From contig NZ_AZUI01000001.1 in assembly GCF_000526995.1 (NCBI RefSeq), positions 4,506,001 through 4,570,000 on the forward strand: a DNA stretch of 64,000 bases, in the 5' to 3' direction. Both the position numbers and the translations under genes were made by a program. The notes beneath the pieces were generated by a model, which was given only the letters and a program-made list of their open reading frames with translations, was not told where the DNA came from and ran no database searches. The stretch comes from Lacrimispora indolis DSM 755. Its GTDB lineage: Bacteria; Bacillota; Clostridia; Lachnospirales; Lachnospiraceae. Every line of letters begins with the position of its first letter. Position 1 is the stretch's first letter. This document shows positions 42,296 through 50,002 of this stretch, piece after piece.

Positions 42296-42863
42296 AAGAT
42301 TCGAAAAGTTGTTATTGGAAACAAAGCGTCCGGGAATTGAAAACCTTCTTGAATTTATTCGCAAGAGTGATTTTTATACGGCTCCGGCCAGTACCAGATT
42401 CCATGGAGCGTATGAGGGCGGTTTGTTGGAACACAGCATTAATGTTCTTGAATGCTTAGCAGAGAAGAAAGCAAGCTACAATGCTATTTGGCACAAAATA
42501 TTAGTAAATGTACAGAGTGAAAGTATTGTAATCTCTTCTTTACTCCATGACCTTTGCAAAACATATTTCTACACCACGGAAATGCGGAACAAAAAAGATG
42601 AATCCGGTGCTTGGGTGTCGGTTCCCTTTTATACAGTGAATGACCTCATACCCTACGGGCATGGCGAGAAGAGTGTCATGATGATTGAGGAATACATAAA
42701 ACTGTTACCGGCTGAAAGATATGCCATTCGTTGGCACATGGGTTCATATGAGCCAAAAGAACTTTGGAATACCCTGGGGACAGCCATGGAGAAGTATCCT
42801 CTGGTCCTGGCATTGCATGAAGCGGATATGGAAGCAACTTATTTATTGGAAAAGGAGAAATAG
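42276..42863 (+). CDS. HD-domain phosphohydrolase-like protein
   Basis: A 195-residue protein with the HD motif LLHDLCKT, preceded by GGLLEHSINVLECL (first His) and followed by YGHGEKSVMMIEEYI (later ligands), the layout of HD hydrolases such as YfbR or OrfX-type phage proteins. Several start codons are possible; GTG at the first residue of VNQELVERF is chosen because the conserved part begins there, while the 32 codons upstream lie inside the previous gene. It directly precedes recT. A nucleotide or ssDNA-related phosphohydrolase activity is plausible. Confidence 0.8.
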   Translation: MNQELVERFEKLLLETKRPGIENLLEFIRKSDFYTAPASTRFHGAYEGGLLEHSINVLECLAEKKASYNAIWHKILVNVQSESIVISSLLHDLCKTYFYTTEMRNKKDESGAWVSVPFYTVNDLIPYGHGEKSVMMIEEYIKLLPAERYAIRWHMGSYEPKELWNTLGTAMEKYPLVLALHEADMEATYLLEKEK

Positions 42864-42865
42864 AT

Positions 42866-43795
42866 ATGGCAAAACAGGAAGTGATGGCAACAGGAACACA
42901 GCAGGCAGCTCTTATTGTAAATAATCCATTTATTGACGGTTTAAGTGCGCAGCTAAAACAGAAGCAGGAATACGGGCTTACATTCCCGGCAGATTATAAT
43001 CCAACAAATGCTTTAATGGGAGCGTATCTCATTTTAAAGGAGACGAAGGATAGAAACGGTAAATATGTTCTGGAAACATGCTCTCAGGCCAGCATTGCTA
43101 ATGCACTCATGGATATGGTGACAATGGGCCTGTCAATGCAGAAACGGCAGTGTTATCCAATAGCCTACGGCGGGAAGTTGCAGTGTCAGGTATCCTATCA
43201 TGGACATAAAGCCATGGCTCACAGATATGGTGCCAAAGATATTAATGCAGAGGTTATCTATGAAGGAGATACGTTCAAATACCATATTGAAAATGGTCGA
43301 AAGATTCTTGATGAGCATACACAGGATTTTGAGAATATCGATCTGACCAAAATCAAAGGTGCCTATTGCATAGTTGTCCTTGATGACGGCAGTACATACA
43401 TGGAAGTGATGAATATTAATCAGATTAAGACAGCATGGAAGAAAGGTTATGGCTATAAGGAAAACAGCGGAACCCATGCGGAATTTACTGACATGATGGT
43501 TAAGAAAACAGTTACTTCCAGGGCTTGCAAGCAGATTGTACAGCAATATGGTGATGTGTTTACCATTGAAGCAGCTGATAAGGCAGAAGATATTGATTCT
43601 GTAGATGTAGTGGCAGAAGATGTTGCCCATGATGTCCAGAGTTACGCAAATGCTCAGGAGTTTCCAATGCCAGAGGAGCAGGAGCCGGTTGAACAGGAAG
43701 AATCACCTGCAGGTGAAGAAGTTCCAGATCAACAGGCAGGATCCAAACCGGAGCCAGCACCGGCAGCTCAGCCGCAGAAGCCTGATTGGGCATAG
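42866..43795 (+). CDS. recT: RecT family ssDNA-annealing recombinase
   Basis: A 309-residue single-strand annealing protein. The RecT core covers about 20-230: TFPADYNPTNALMGAYLIL, MVTMGLSMQKRQCYPIAYG, CQVSYHGHKAMAHRYGAKD and the ending GTHAEFTDMMVKKTVTSRA. The last 60 residues are acidic and Pro/Gln-rich. RecT proteins pair complementary ssDNA during phage recombination, usually with a 5'-3' exonuclease (RecE or YqaJ); none of these is recognised next to it, but the MBL, SbcC-like and ERCC4-like genes could supply nuclease function. Confidence 0.93.
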   Translation: MAKQEVMATGTQQAALIVNNPFIDGLSAQLKQKQEYGLTFPADYNPTNALMGAYLILKETKDRNGKYVLETCSQASIANALMDMVTMGLSMQKRQCYPIAYGGKLQCQVSYHGHKAMAHRYGAKDINAEVIYEGDTFKYHIENGRKILDEHTQDFENIDLTKIKGAYCIVVLDDGSTYMEVMNINQIKTAWKKGYGYKENSGTHAEFTDMMVKKTVTSRACKQIVQQYGDVFTIEAADKAEDIDSVDVVAEDVAHDVQSYANAQEFPMPEEQEPVEQEESPAGEEVPDQQAGSKPEPAPAAQPQKPDWA

Positions 43796-43804
43796 GAGGG
43801 TGTC

Positions 43805-44179
43805 ATGAGGATTGTTTCGCAGAATGGTAAATATGACGCTCCGTATGAGCAGTGTATCATATCCGTTAGAGGTGGCATGATAACAGCTGAAATTCCTTCA
43901 ACTAATAGCAGTACATGTTCATTCCTCATGGGAGAATATTCTTCCCCGGAAAAGGTTCAGAAAGCCATGGAGATGTTACATAGGGAGTATATCGGCATAA
44001 TGCCAAGCCTGATTATTTCAGATTGTGGTTTCTCCCAAACGGACTTAGAGGATTTAAAACAATCCATGGTTGGCGGTCAGATTATGGTGCCAAGTCAAGG
44101 TGATGGGCGCGTTGAATATCATATGCTGCCCCAGATATTCCGCTTCCCGGCAGATGAGGAAATTGAGGTGGAGGAATGA
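43805..44179 (+). CDS. hypothetical protein, 124 residues
   Basis: Begins with ATG after GGAGGGTG, ten bases downstream of recT. Beta-rich N-terminal half (RIVSQNGKYDAPYEQCIISV), acidic C-terminus. No known domain, but the opening phrase is common to small proteins of Firmicute phages. Overlaps the next gene (ATGA). Confidence 0.65.
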   Translation: MRIVSQNGKYDAPYEQCIISVRGGMITAEIPSTNSSTCSFLMGEYSSPEKVQKAMEMLHREYIGIMPSLIISDCGFSQTDLEDLKQSMVGGQIMVPSQGDGRVEYHMLPQIFRFPADEEIEVEE

Positions 44180-44379
44180 GCGAAGCACAAAAAATAATTG
44201 ACAACTTAGATGGAGAAGTACTTTGCAAGTATTGTACATTTAGTCTGGATTGCTCGGGTGGTGTAAAAGGTGGCCCAGATGGCCCAATCTTTCCGCCGTG
44301 TGCAGATGGGTTAGATGAATGTTATTTTGACTTAGATTCTTATCTTGAAGATTTAGAGAAGGAGGCTGAGATGGAGTAA
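44176..44379 (+). CDS. cysteine-containing hypothetical protein, 67 residues
   Basis: Has CKYC, C and C in a spacing that suggests a small zinc site (CKYCTFSLDCSG, then PPCADG and DECYF), followed by an acidic helix. Overlaps genes on both sides by one to four bases. No family known. Confidence 0.62.
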   Translation: MSEAQKIIDNLDGEVLCKYCTFSLDCSGGVKGGPDGPIFPPCADGLDECYFDLDSYLEDLEKEAEME

Positions 44380-44759
44380 TGAAGAAAGAAGATTTCCATA
44401 AAGGCCAAACAGTGTATCTGCTACTTTTGTGCAATGCCGCCAGGGGTAAGCATGGTGAGGAACTTATAATGGAAGCCACTGTTACCGGAATCGGGAACAA
44501 GTATATCACTGTTTCTCCTGGTTATTATTCGAGAAATGTTCGATTTGAGATAGAGGATAATTTCAAAGAACATTCAAATTACTCACCGGAGCATAAATTG
44601 TTTCTTTCAAGAGAGGAAATTGTAAATCGTCTTGAAAAAGAAGAATTACTTGCTTGGTTTCGGGATTCCTTTAAAAGTATCTTTTCGAAAAGAGTTTTTA
44701 GCTTGGTTGCACTTCGGGAAGCAAAGCAAATTTTAGAGAAAAGCGAGGTGGAAGAATGA
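44379..44759 (+). CDS. hypothetical protein, 126 residues
   Basis: Starts in TAATG overlap. The first half has a beta-barrel-like look (DFHKGQTVYLLLLCNAARG, then ATVTGIGNKYITVSPGYY), the second is a charged helix with EEIVNRLEKEELLAWFRDSF. No recognised family, although this pattern is frequent among phage accessory proteins. Confidence 0.62.
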   Translation: MKKEDFHKGQTVYLLLLCNAARGKHGEELIMEATVTGIGNKYITVSPGYYSRNVRFEIEDNFKEHSNYSPEHKLFLSREEIVNRLEKEELLAWFRDSFKSIFSKRVFSLVALREAKQILEKSEVEE

Positions 44760-45109
44760 TATCAGCCGAGGAAAAAGAACAGTTAAAAGCCGAAATTATG
44801 GCAGAGGTCAAGGAAGAATTAAAAGGTACTTTAATCAGAGAAGATACTCAATCCGTTTTGGCAGAGGTCCGGCATAAGTGGTTTGGAAACTCTGGATATA
44901 CCGGGAAAATGACCGAGGTATTTGATATATATACAGTTTGGAAGATATAGGAATGTGTAAGAAAAATCACCTGCCTTGTGTGTGGCGAAAACTATGTTCG
45001 CAGATTGTCCGGGAAAGAAGAAGTGGCAAACAGTGTAGCTGAATGTATCTGCCAGACTATCTATAATGCAAGAAAATGGTCATTAGCCCAAAATGAAAAG
45101 GTCGATTGA
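44756..45109 (+). pseudogene. helix plus zinc-finger protein with in-frame amber stop
   Basis: The frame starting ATGATATCAG reads 64 codons to TAG at 44948-44950. The same frame then continues for another 52 codons to TGA, and that second part looks like real protein: RKITCLVCGENYVRRLSG followed by AECICQTIYNARKW, with two Cys pairs fit for zinc. A single change of TGG to TAG would explain the break. The first part is a Glu/Lys helix followed by FGNSGYTGKMTEVFDIYTVW. Many genes here end in TAG (recT, the HD gene), so the stop is not recoded across the phage. Either a nonsense mutation or a split gene. Confidence 0.6.
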
Positions 45110-45110
45110 T

Positions 45111-45176
45111 ATGGTATTAAAAGTAATCGGCAGTTCCAGTAAAGGAAACGGATATGCCCTCAATAAAAGGAAGTGA
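45111..45176 (+). pseudogene. truncated N-terminus of an MBL-fold gene
   Basis: A 21-codon frame, reading LKVIGSSSKGNGYAL before running into AATAAAAGG and TGA. It matches the first 17 residues of the MBL-fold gene downstream (LKCISSGSKGNAYAL) at protein level; the DNA has diverged, so it is not a recent duplication. The break coincides with the ribosome site of the HNH endonuclease gene. It is best read as the leftover 5' end of a gene cut by insertion of the endonuclease. Confidence 0.65.
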
Positions 45177-45180
45177 TTTA

Positions 45181-45756
45181 ATGACTGAGGAATGGAAATG
45201 GATAAGCGGATTTGAAGGACGCTATTCTATTTCTAATATGGGAAGATTAAAAAGTTACTGTTCTGATAAATATGGGAAAATCATTTCACTAAAGAATCAG
45301 CATGGTTGGTATTTTACTGTAAATCTTCTGGATCAAGGTGGGAAGCGACATACGAAGCGGATTCATGTAATGGTTGCTGAAGTTTTTATTGGAGAAATAC
45401 CCAAAGGATACCATGTTCACCATAAAGATGGAAACAAGCAAAACAATATGGTTTCTAACTTAGAAATAATTCACCCAATGAAACATTATAAAGAAACCTT
45501 AAAAGAACACCCACAAATTGTTACTGGTATTAATTACTACAATCAATATGAAAAGCCAAAAGAAGTTTTAATGTATGATAAACAGGGAAATTACTTGGCT
45601 TGTTTCCCTAATTCCATCATAGCTGAAAAAATCACTGGAGTGTGTCAAAGAAACATTCTACAAGTAGCAAGCGGTGAGGAATATAAGCCAGGGAGAACTA
45701 GAAAATCTGCCGGAGGCTATGTTTGGAAATATAAAGTAGAGAGGCAGGTGATGTAA
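45181..45756 (+). CDS. HNH homing endonuclease with NUMOD4 domain
   Basis: A 191-residue free-standing endonuclease. N-terminal NUMOD4 motif (EEWKWISGFEGRYSISNMG, residues 3-22), HNH core around HVHHKDGNKQNNMVSNLEI (about 80-100) and a C-terminal NUMOD1-like DNA-binding part (EVLMYDKQGNYLACFPNSII, then YVWKYK). The chosen ATG follows AAAGGAAG; nine earlier codons overlap the truncated MBL start. Such enzymes nick or cut a specific site in phage DNA and spread by gene conversion. It separates the truncated from the longer MBL-fold N-terminus, and both neighbours are broken. Confidence 0.9.
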   Translation: MTEEWKWISGFEGRYSISNMGRLKSYCSDKYGKIISLKNQHGWYFTVNLLDQGGKRHTKRIHVMVAEVFIGEIPKGYHVHHKDGNKQNNMVSNLEIIHPMKHYKETLKEHPQIVTGINYYNQYEKPKEVLMYDKQGNYLACFPNSIIAEKITGVCQRNILQVASGEEYKPGRTRKSAGGYVWKYKVERQVM

Positions 45757-46492
45757 TGTTCTTGAAATGTATCTCCTCTGGTTCAAAAGGAAACGCATAT
45801 GCCTTGCAGGGTAAAGATGAAACTCTCCTGTTAGAATGCGGAAAACCTTTCATTGAAGTTAAAAAAGCCATTGATTGGCAAATTCTAAAGATTAAGGGTT
45901 GCTTACTATCTCATGAACATGGTTAGGCGACCACTCTAATAATACTAAAGATTTTCTAAAAGCCGGAATCCCGGTATATACCAACGATGAAACAAAACGA
46001 GCCGTGGGAGAAGTCCCCGGAGCACAGTTTTACAACGTGCTAGAGTTTAAAGCGGTTCATATTGGAGGATTCAAAGTTATTCCTTTCTTTGTTCCACATA
46101 ACGGAACACCGAACTTTGGATATCTAATTGAACATAAGGAAATGGGAAGATTGCTATTTGCCACAGATTATGAATACATTCCGTACAACTTTAAAAAACA
46201 GCAGATTCAGCACTTTCTTATTGAAGCAAATTATCAGGTGCAGTTCATTGATAAGGAGATCCCGAACTACGAACATAAGCTCCTGGGACACGCTTCCCTT
46301 GAAACCTGTATTGGAGCAATTAAAGCGAACCAGTCACCAAACCTTAGAACCGTCATAATGTGCCATCTGGGAGCCGGTTCGAGTGCTGGTAAGTATTTTA
46401 TCAATGAAATGCAGAAAGAGACTGGCCGCAACGTTAATGTGGATTGTGCGGTACCTGGGCTTGTTGTGGAAGTAAATAAAGATCCATTTTGA
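45756..46492 (+). pseudogene. MBL-fold hydrolase interrupted by a 5-nt insertion in its metal motif
   Basis: The first frame begins FLKCISSGSKGNAYALQGKD (beta-lactamase-fold opening) and reads SHEHG followed by TAG at 45924-45926. Removing TAGGC (45924-45928) gives the canonical metal motif HEHGDHS and one continuous frame ending at 46492, including PHNGTPNFGYLIE, LLFATDYE, FLIEANY and LLGHASLETCI, which are normal for phage MBL-fold (YycJ/WalJ-like) proteins. As written the enzyme cannot be made. The ATG overlaps the HNH stop (TAATG). Alternative: ribosomes may hop from GGT to GGC across five bases, which would restore the frame. Confidence 0.75.
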
Positions 46493-46505
46493 TGAAAGGA
46501 GTTTC

Positions 46506-47072
46506 ATGAAAGACGTTGCGAGAGTAATTGTTACATACGATTGTCCCCGGAATTGTCCAAATTGCTGTAATGAGCATATAGGCGATGTACCGGAGGTCAA
46601 TTTTAAGGATTTATTGAAATATAAGGAGCTGGTCATTACTGGCGGCGAACCAATGGAAATTGCCCCTCAAGTAGTGGAAATGATTCACCGTCTCTGGGCA
46701 AACGGATATAAGGGTAAGATTTGGCTTTATACGTCCTGCATTAAGACGGCGAGATGGGCAGATAGAGCGGTTTTGCGGCAGGTGAATGGAATTACATATA
46801 CCTTACATCATAAACCGTCACAGAAAGATTTGAGTGATGTCCGTAAGCTAAACAAATTTCTTCTGGATAATCTTGATAACCGGAAGCATAACCGTTCTGA
46901 CCGTCTATTGATTGACAGCCGGTGCTATACCGAGGAAGTTCTAAGCATTATCGGTTTATATGATACCGGCACAAAGCATTGGTCAAGCATTAAATCTTTG
47001 GTATGGAAAGACGATGAATGTCCGCTGCCTGATAACGAGGAGTTGATATATTACGATTTGGAAAAGGAGTAG
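46506..47072 (+). CDS. short radical SAM-type protein
   Basis: A 188-residue protein with the iron-sulfur motif CX3CX2C at Cys13, Cys17 and Cys20 (DCPRNCPNCC) and the SAM-binding TGGEP at about 45-49. It is shorter than most radical SAM enzymes and resembles activating-enzyme-like or QueE-like small members. QueE is known in phages for making deazaguanine-type bases, but no queC or queD homologue is visible here. Substrate unknown. It starts after GAAAGGAG, 13 bases from the MBL-fold frame's end. Confidence 0.72.
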   Translation: MKDVARVIVTYDCPRNCPNCCNEHIGDVPEVNFKDLLKYKELVITGGEPMEIAPQVVEMIHRLWANGYKGKIWLYTSCIKTARWADRAVLRQVNGITYTLHHKPSQKDLSDVRKLNKFLLDNLDNRKHNRSDRLLIDSRCYTEEVLSIIGLYDTGTKHWSSIKSLVWKDDECPLPDNEELIYYDLEKE

Positions 47073-47075
47073 AAG

Positions 47076-47831
47076 ATGGATACTTTTGAGCAAAAAATAA
47101 TTAGTGTTCTCAATGAAAAGTTGAATGATGGAACAGTTGAAAAAATCATTGAGGAAAAGTTAAAGAAAGGCATTTCAGAAGCGCTTGACGGTTTGTTTGG
47201 CTATCGTGGGGTAGCTAAAGAGGTCATTGAAGCCAAAGTAAAAGAAGTAATGCTGCCAGTAATTGAACAGCATGATTTTAACCAGTATGTTGTGAAACTG
47301 GATTCCTGTCTTACTGAAATTGTAAGCAGTACAGACCTGATAGATAACAAGAAAATGTTGGAAAATTTCCAGTCTATCATGAAAGAACCGGAATACAAGG
47401 AAATCAAGCTCTCAGATATCTTTGAACGGTACTGTAAGCATGTATCAGAGAATGTGGATACAAGCGACTTAGAAGCGGACTGTGAGGACGGAGAGCCATA
47501 TTATCAGAACGTAACAGCAAACATGGTAGTAGAACATGAGGATAAAGGATGGTTTAAATCCAGCTTTGATGATTGCTTTGTGAAATTCTCTTGCGATGAA
47601 GATGAAGATTTAAACTGCCAAGTCAAACTCTACAAAGATAGTAATGAGGATAAATGGGGCATTTTAAAATGTTCTGATTCCATTGAAATCAATTCATTGA
47701 GAAATGTCAGTGACTTCGAAATATTCCTCTCTGTTTTGAAAAGAGGATTCATTAAAATCATTCTGGATACGGAAAGTGAATGTGCGGATGATATTGAACC
47801 GGAAGAGAAGCCGGAATTTACATTGAGTTAA
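47076..47831 (+). CDS. hypothetical protein, 251 residues
   Basis: Begins after GGAGTAGAAG, three bases after the radical SAM stop. Helical N-terminal 120 residues, then an acidic beta-rich part (FKSSFDDCFVKFSCDEDEDL) and an acidic end. No domain recognised. It looks like an ordinary phage cytoplasmic protein of unknown role. Confidence 0.7.
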   Translation: MDTFEQKIISVLNEKLNDGTVEKIIEEKLKKGISEALDGLFGYRGVAKEVIEAKVKEVMLPVIEQHDFNQYVVKLDSCLTEIVSSTDLIDNKKMLENFQSIMKEPEYKEIKLSDIFERYCKHVSENVDTSDLEADCEDGEPYYQNVTANMVVEHEDKGWFKSSFDDCFVKFSCDEDEDLNCQVKLYKDSNEDKWGILKCSDSIEINSLRNVSDFEIFLSVLKRGFIKIILDTESECADDIEPEEKPEFTLS

Positions 47832-47873
47832 TTCATATGGGCGAAATCCCATTCAAAACTATAAGACGTTTTT

Positions 47874-47883
47874 AACCCGGGTT
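47874..47883. repeat. 10-bp perfect palindrome AACCCGGGTT
   Basis: Lies in a gene-free stretch of 96 bases between two early genes, about 45 bases before the next ATG. It could be an operator or a methylation target, as it contains CCGG. No promoter with good spacing was found beside it. Confidence 0.35.
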
Positions 47884-47927
47884 GAAATAAATGTAACTTA
47901 TTAATCGAGCCAATGGAGGAAAATATC

Positions 47928-48362
47928 ATGGCAAAAGTAAAGTTGGAAGAACTGGCAGATGGCGGTTTGCAGGAACTGTATACAGTAGCACAAGAAAAGG
48001 TGTTACAGAATATGCAGGATCCCAATACTCCTTATAAAAACAAAAGAGCTATTACCATTAAGCTGACTTTTGAACAGAATGAGGACAGAGATGATACTCA
48101 AGTAAACATTTCTGTTGAAACAAAGCTGGCTCCTGTTAAGCCTATCGTTACCAGAATGGCAATCGGTAAGGATTTAAAGACCGGTAAGGTTTTCGCGCAG
48201 GAGTACGGCGGGCAGCTACGAGGTCAGATGTCTCTGGAAGATTACCAGACACCGCAGGGAGATTTAAAGGTTGATGGAAAGATTGTTGATCCTGAAACCG
48301 GAGAAATCAAAGAAGAATCAGATGGCAAAGTAGTTGATTTGAGAGCGGCCAAGCAGGCTTAA
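47928..48362 (+). CDS. phage protein of the 'replication terminator protein' name family
   Basis: A 144-residue protein. The opening KVKLEELADGGLQELY, the block MQDPNTPYKNKRAITIKLTF and the following TKLAPVKPIVTRM recall a widespread family of Firmicute phages usually labelled replication terminator protein; that label is poorly supported and I would treat it as unknown function. The chosen ATG follows GGAGG. It stands before a YfdQ-like gene and SSB, as in related phages. Confidence 0.6.
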   Translation: MAKVKLEELADGGLQELYTVAQEKVLQNMQDPNTPYKNKRAITIKLTFEQNEDRDDTQVNISVETKLAPVKPIVTRMAIGKDLKTGKVFAQEYGGQLRGQMSLEDYQTPQGDLKVDGKIVDPETGEIKEESDGKVVDLRAAKQA

Positions 48363-48376
48363 GGAGGATATGAATT

Positions 48377-49093
48377 ATGGATATGTCAAAAGAAGCATTA
48401 CAATATGTGGTTGGATTAAAAGAAGCAAAGCTCCTGGATATTTACGGAGATAAATATACCGATAAGGAGATTTATCGTGTTGACAATAATCTTCGTGCGG
48501 CTGCCATTGAGATGAATACTCTTACCAGTTTGGTAGACTATGCCAAGTCATTTACTGTTGAGATGTCAGATCAAATGTTGGTGCAGGTGGTGTCCCCTAC
48601 GGAAGTCAAATTGATTTCCTGCCTTGATTCAGATCGGAAACGTGAATGTCTTGTAAGTGTGAAAGCCATGATTCCGGAATTTGGGTACGGAAGATATATG
48701 GATCATGAAAGTTTCATCATTGCTTTACAGTCAAAATTCATTGAGAACAAAGACCGTGAGTTGCTGTTACGATTTGCCGGTACTGTGAAAGATGAATCTA
48801 TTGCTCAATACGGGGACGACGGAGTTACTCAAAAAGCTACAATAAAAACAGGAATAACTTCTGTCGGCGAAGCAATTGTTCCGAATCCGGTTAACCTGAA
48901 ACCGTTCCGTACCTTCGTTGAAGTGGATCAGCCCGAGAGCGCCTTTATATTCCGTATGCGTCAAAATAATGGTGTAGAATGTGCCATCTTTGAAGCTGAT
49001 GGCGGCGCTTGGAAGAATGAAGCCATGAGAAATATCAAAAAATATCTTGGCTTTGCTCTGGAAGAATTACCTCATTTTACAGTGATTTCATAA
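48377..49093 (+). CDS. DUF2303/YfdQ-like phage protein
   Basis: A 238-residue protein. The C-terminal half (LKPFRTFVEVDQPESAFIFR, then NNGVECAIFEADGGAWKNEA and IKKYL) resembles DUF2303 (YfdQ) proteins of phages and prophages, whose function is unknown. The N-terminal half is helical. Starts after AAGGAGGATATG. Its place between the preceding conserved gene and ssb is typical for siphovirus early regions. Confidence 0.6.
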   Translation: MDMSKEALQYVVGLKEAKLLDIYGDKYTDKEIYRVDNNLRAAAIEMNTLTSLVDYAKSFTVEMSDQMLVQVVSPTEVKLISCLDSDRKRECLVSVKAMIPEFGYGRYMDHESFIIALQSKFIENKDRELLLRFAGTVKDESIAQYGDDGVTQKATIKTGITSVGEAIVPNPVNLKPFRTFVEVDQPESAFIFRMRQNNGVECAIFEADGGAWKNEAMRNIKKYLGFALEELPHFTVIS

Positions 49094-49144
49094 CATCATT
49101 ACCGCCGGTTCAGTAATGGGCCGGCGGAGAAAGAAGGACATAGT

Positions 49145-49597
49145 ATGAACAGAGTGATTTTATGCGGAAGACTGACCCGTGACCCGGAAGTGAGATATTC
49201 CCAGGGTGAACGTGCTATGGCAATAGCAAGATATACTCTTGCCGTTGATCGTAGGGGGAGCAAGCGACAGGAAGGACAGCCAACAGCAGATTTCATTAAC
49301 TGTATAGCCTTTGACAAAGGCGGAGAGTTTACAGAGAAATATTTTCGCCAGGGAATGAGGGTGCTTGTTTCTGGCAGAATCCAGACTGGCAGTTATACAA
49401 ATAAGGACGGCGTAAAGGTCTATACAACAGATATCATTGTTGATGAGCAGGAGTTTGCTGACAGCAAGAATGCTTCTTCAGGGGATTCCGGTGGCGGTAA
49501 TCAGGCCACAAGCAGACCTGAGCCGTCCAACTCCATTGGAGAAGGATTCATGAACATTCCTGATGGCGTTGAAGACGAAGGCTTGCCTTTTAACTAA
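49145..49597 (+). CDS. ssb: single-stranded DNA-binding protein
   Basis: A 150-residue SSB. The OB fold is at 1-105 with the family opening MNRVILCGRLTRDPEVRYS, DFINCIAFDKGGEFTEKYFR and GMRVLVSGRIQTGSYTNKDG, followed by a Gly/Ser-rich linker and the acidic tail EDEGLPFN, a variant of the DDDIPF ending that recruits partner proteins. It coats single-stranded DNA during phage replication. It is the second SSB-like gene of the prophage; this one is of normal type. Confidence 0.95.
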   Translation: MNRVILCGRLTRDPEVRYSQGERAMAIARYTLAVDRRGSKRQEGQPTADFINCIAFDKGGEFTEKYFRQGMRVLVSGRIQTGSYTNKDGVKVYTTDIIVDEQEFADSKNASSGDSGGGNQATSRPEPSNSIGEGFMNIPDGVEDEGLPFN

Positions 49598-49612
49598 TAG
49601 GGGGTGCCACAT

Positions 49613-50002
49613 GTGAAAAAGAAAAACGAACCAAAGCCTTCCGAAGTAATAAAAGATTTCCTGGATTATCTGGCTGACTGCCAGAAAGAATATCAGGCAG
49701 CCTGTACGGAAATGTTCGCAGAAGATAAAAAACATCAGGACTTTGTCCATGCTATTGAGTTTGAAAATAACGCTAAAGAGCGGAGTAAAATAGCCACTCA
49801 ATTCAATATCAGCCGGAACAGGCGCAGAGCGGCGAAAGACAGATCTCTTAAGCTTGAGCGGATTGCAAAGTTCTACTCTGACAAGGCAAATAAAACCTTC
49901 ATTGACAAATTGCGTAGCATGGTTAGGGATCAGAAAGAAGAAGAGAAATGGCTTGAAAGTGAGCGAACCTATTATCCCAGAGGAGGTGATTCCATTTGCT
50001 GA
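49613..50002 (+). CDS. basic helical hypothetical protein, 129 residues
   Basis: Starts at GTG eight bases after GGGGG; another GTG three codons earlier overlaps that ribosome site. The product is almost wholly helical with many Lys, Arg and Glu (NISRNRRRAAKDRSLKLERI), suggesting nucleic-acid contact. No family recognised. It overlaps the ERCC4-like gene by seven bases. Confidence 0.65.
   Translation: MKKKNEPKPSEVIKDFLDYLADCQKEYQAACTEMFAEDKKHQDFVHAIEFENNAKERSKIATQFNISRNRRRAAKDRSLKLERIAKFYSDKANKTFIDKLRSMVRDQKEEEKWLESERTYYPRGGDSIC

Noticed and set aside
44756..46492. Phage-wide recoding of TAG as a sense codon
   Set aside because: recT, the HD-domain gene, the 54-residue gene at 54711 and the serine integrase end in TAG at expected positions, so TAG works as a stop in this phage.
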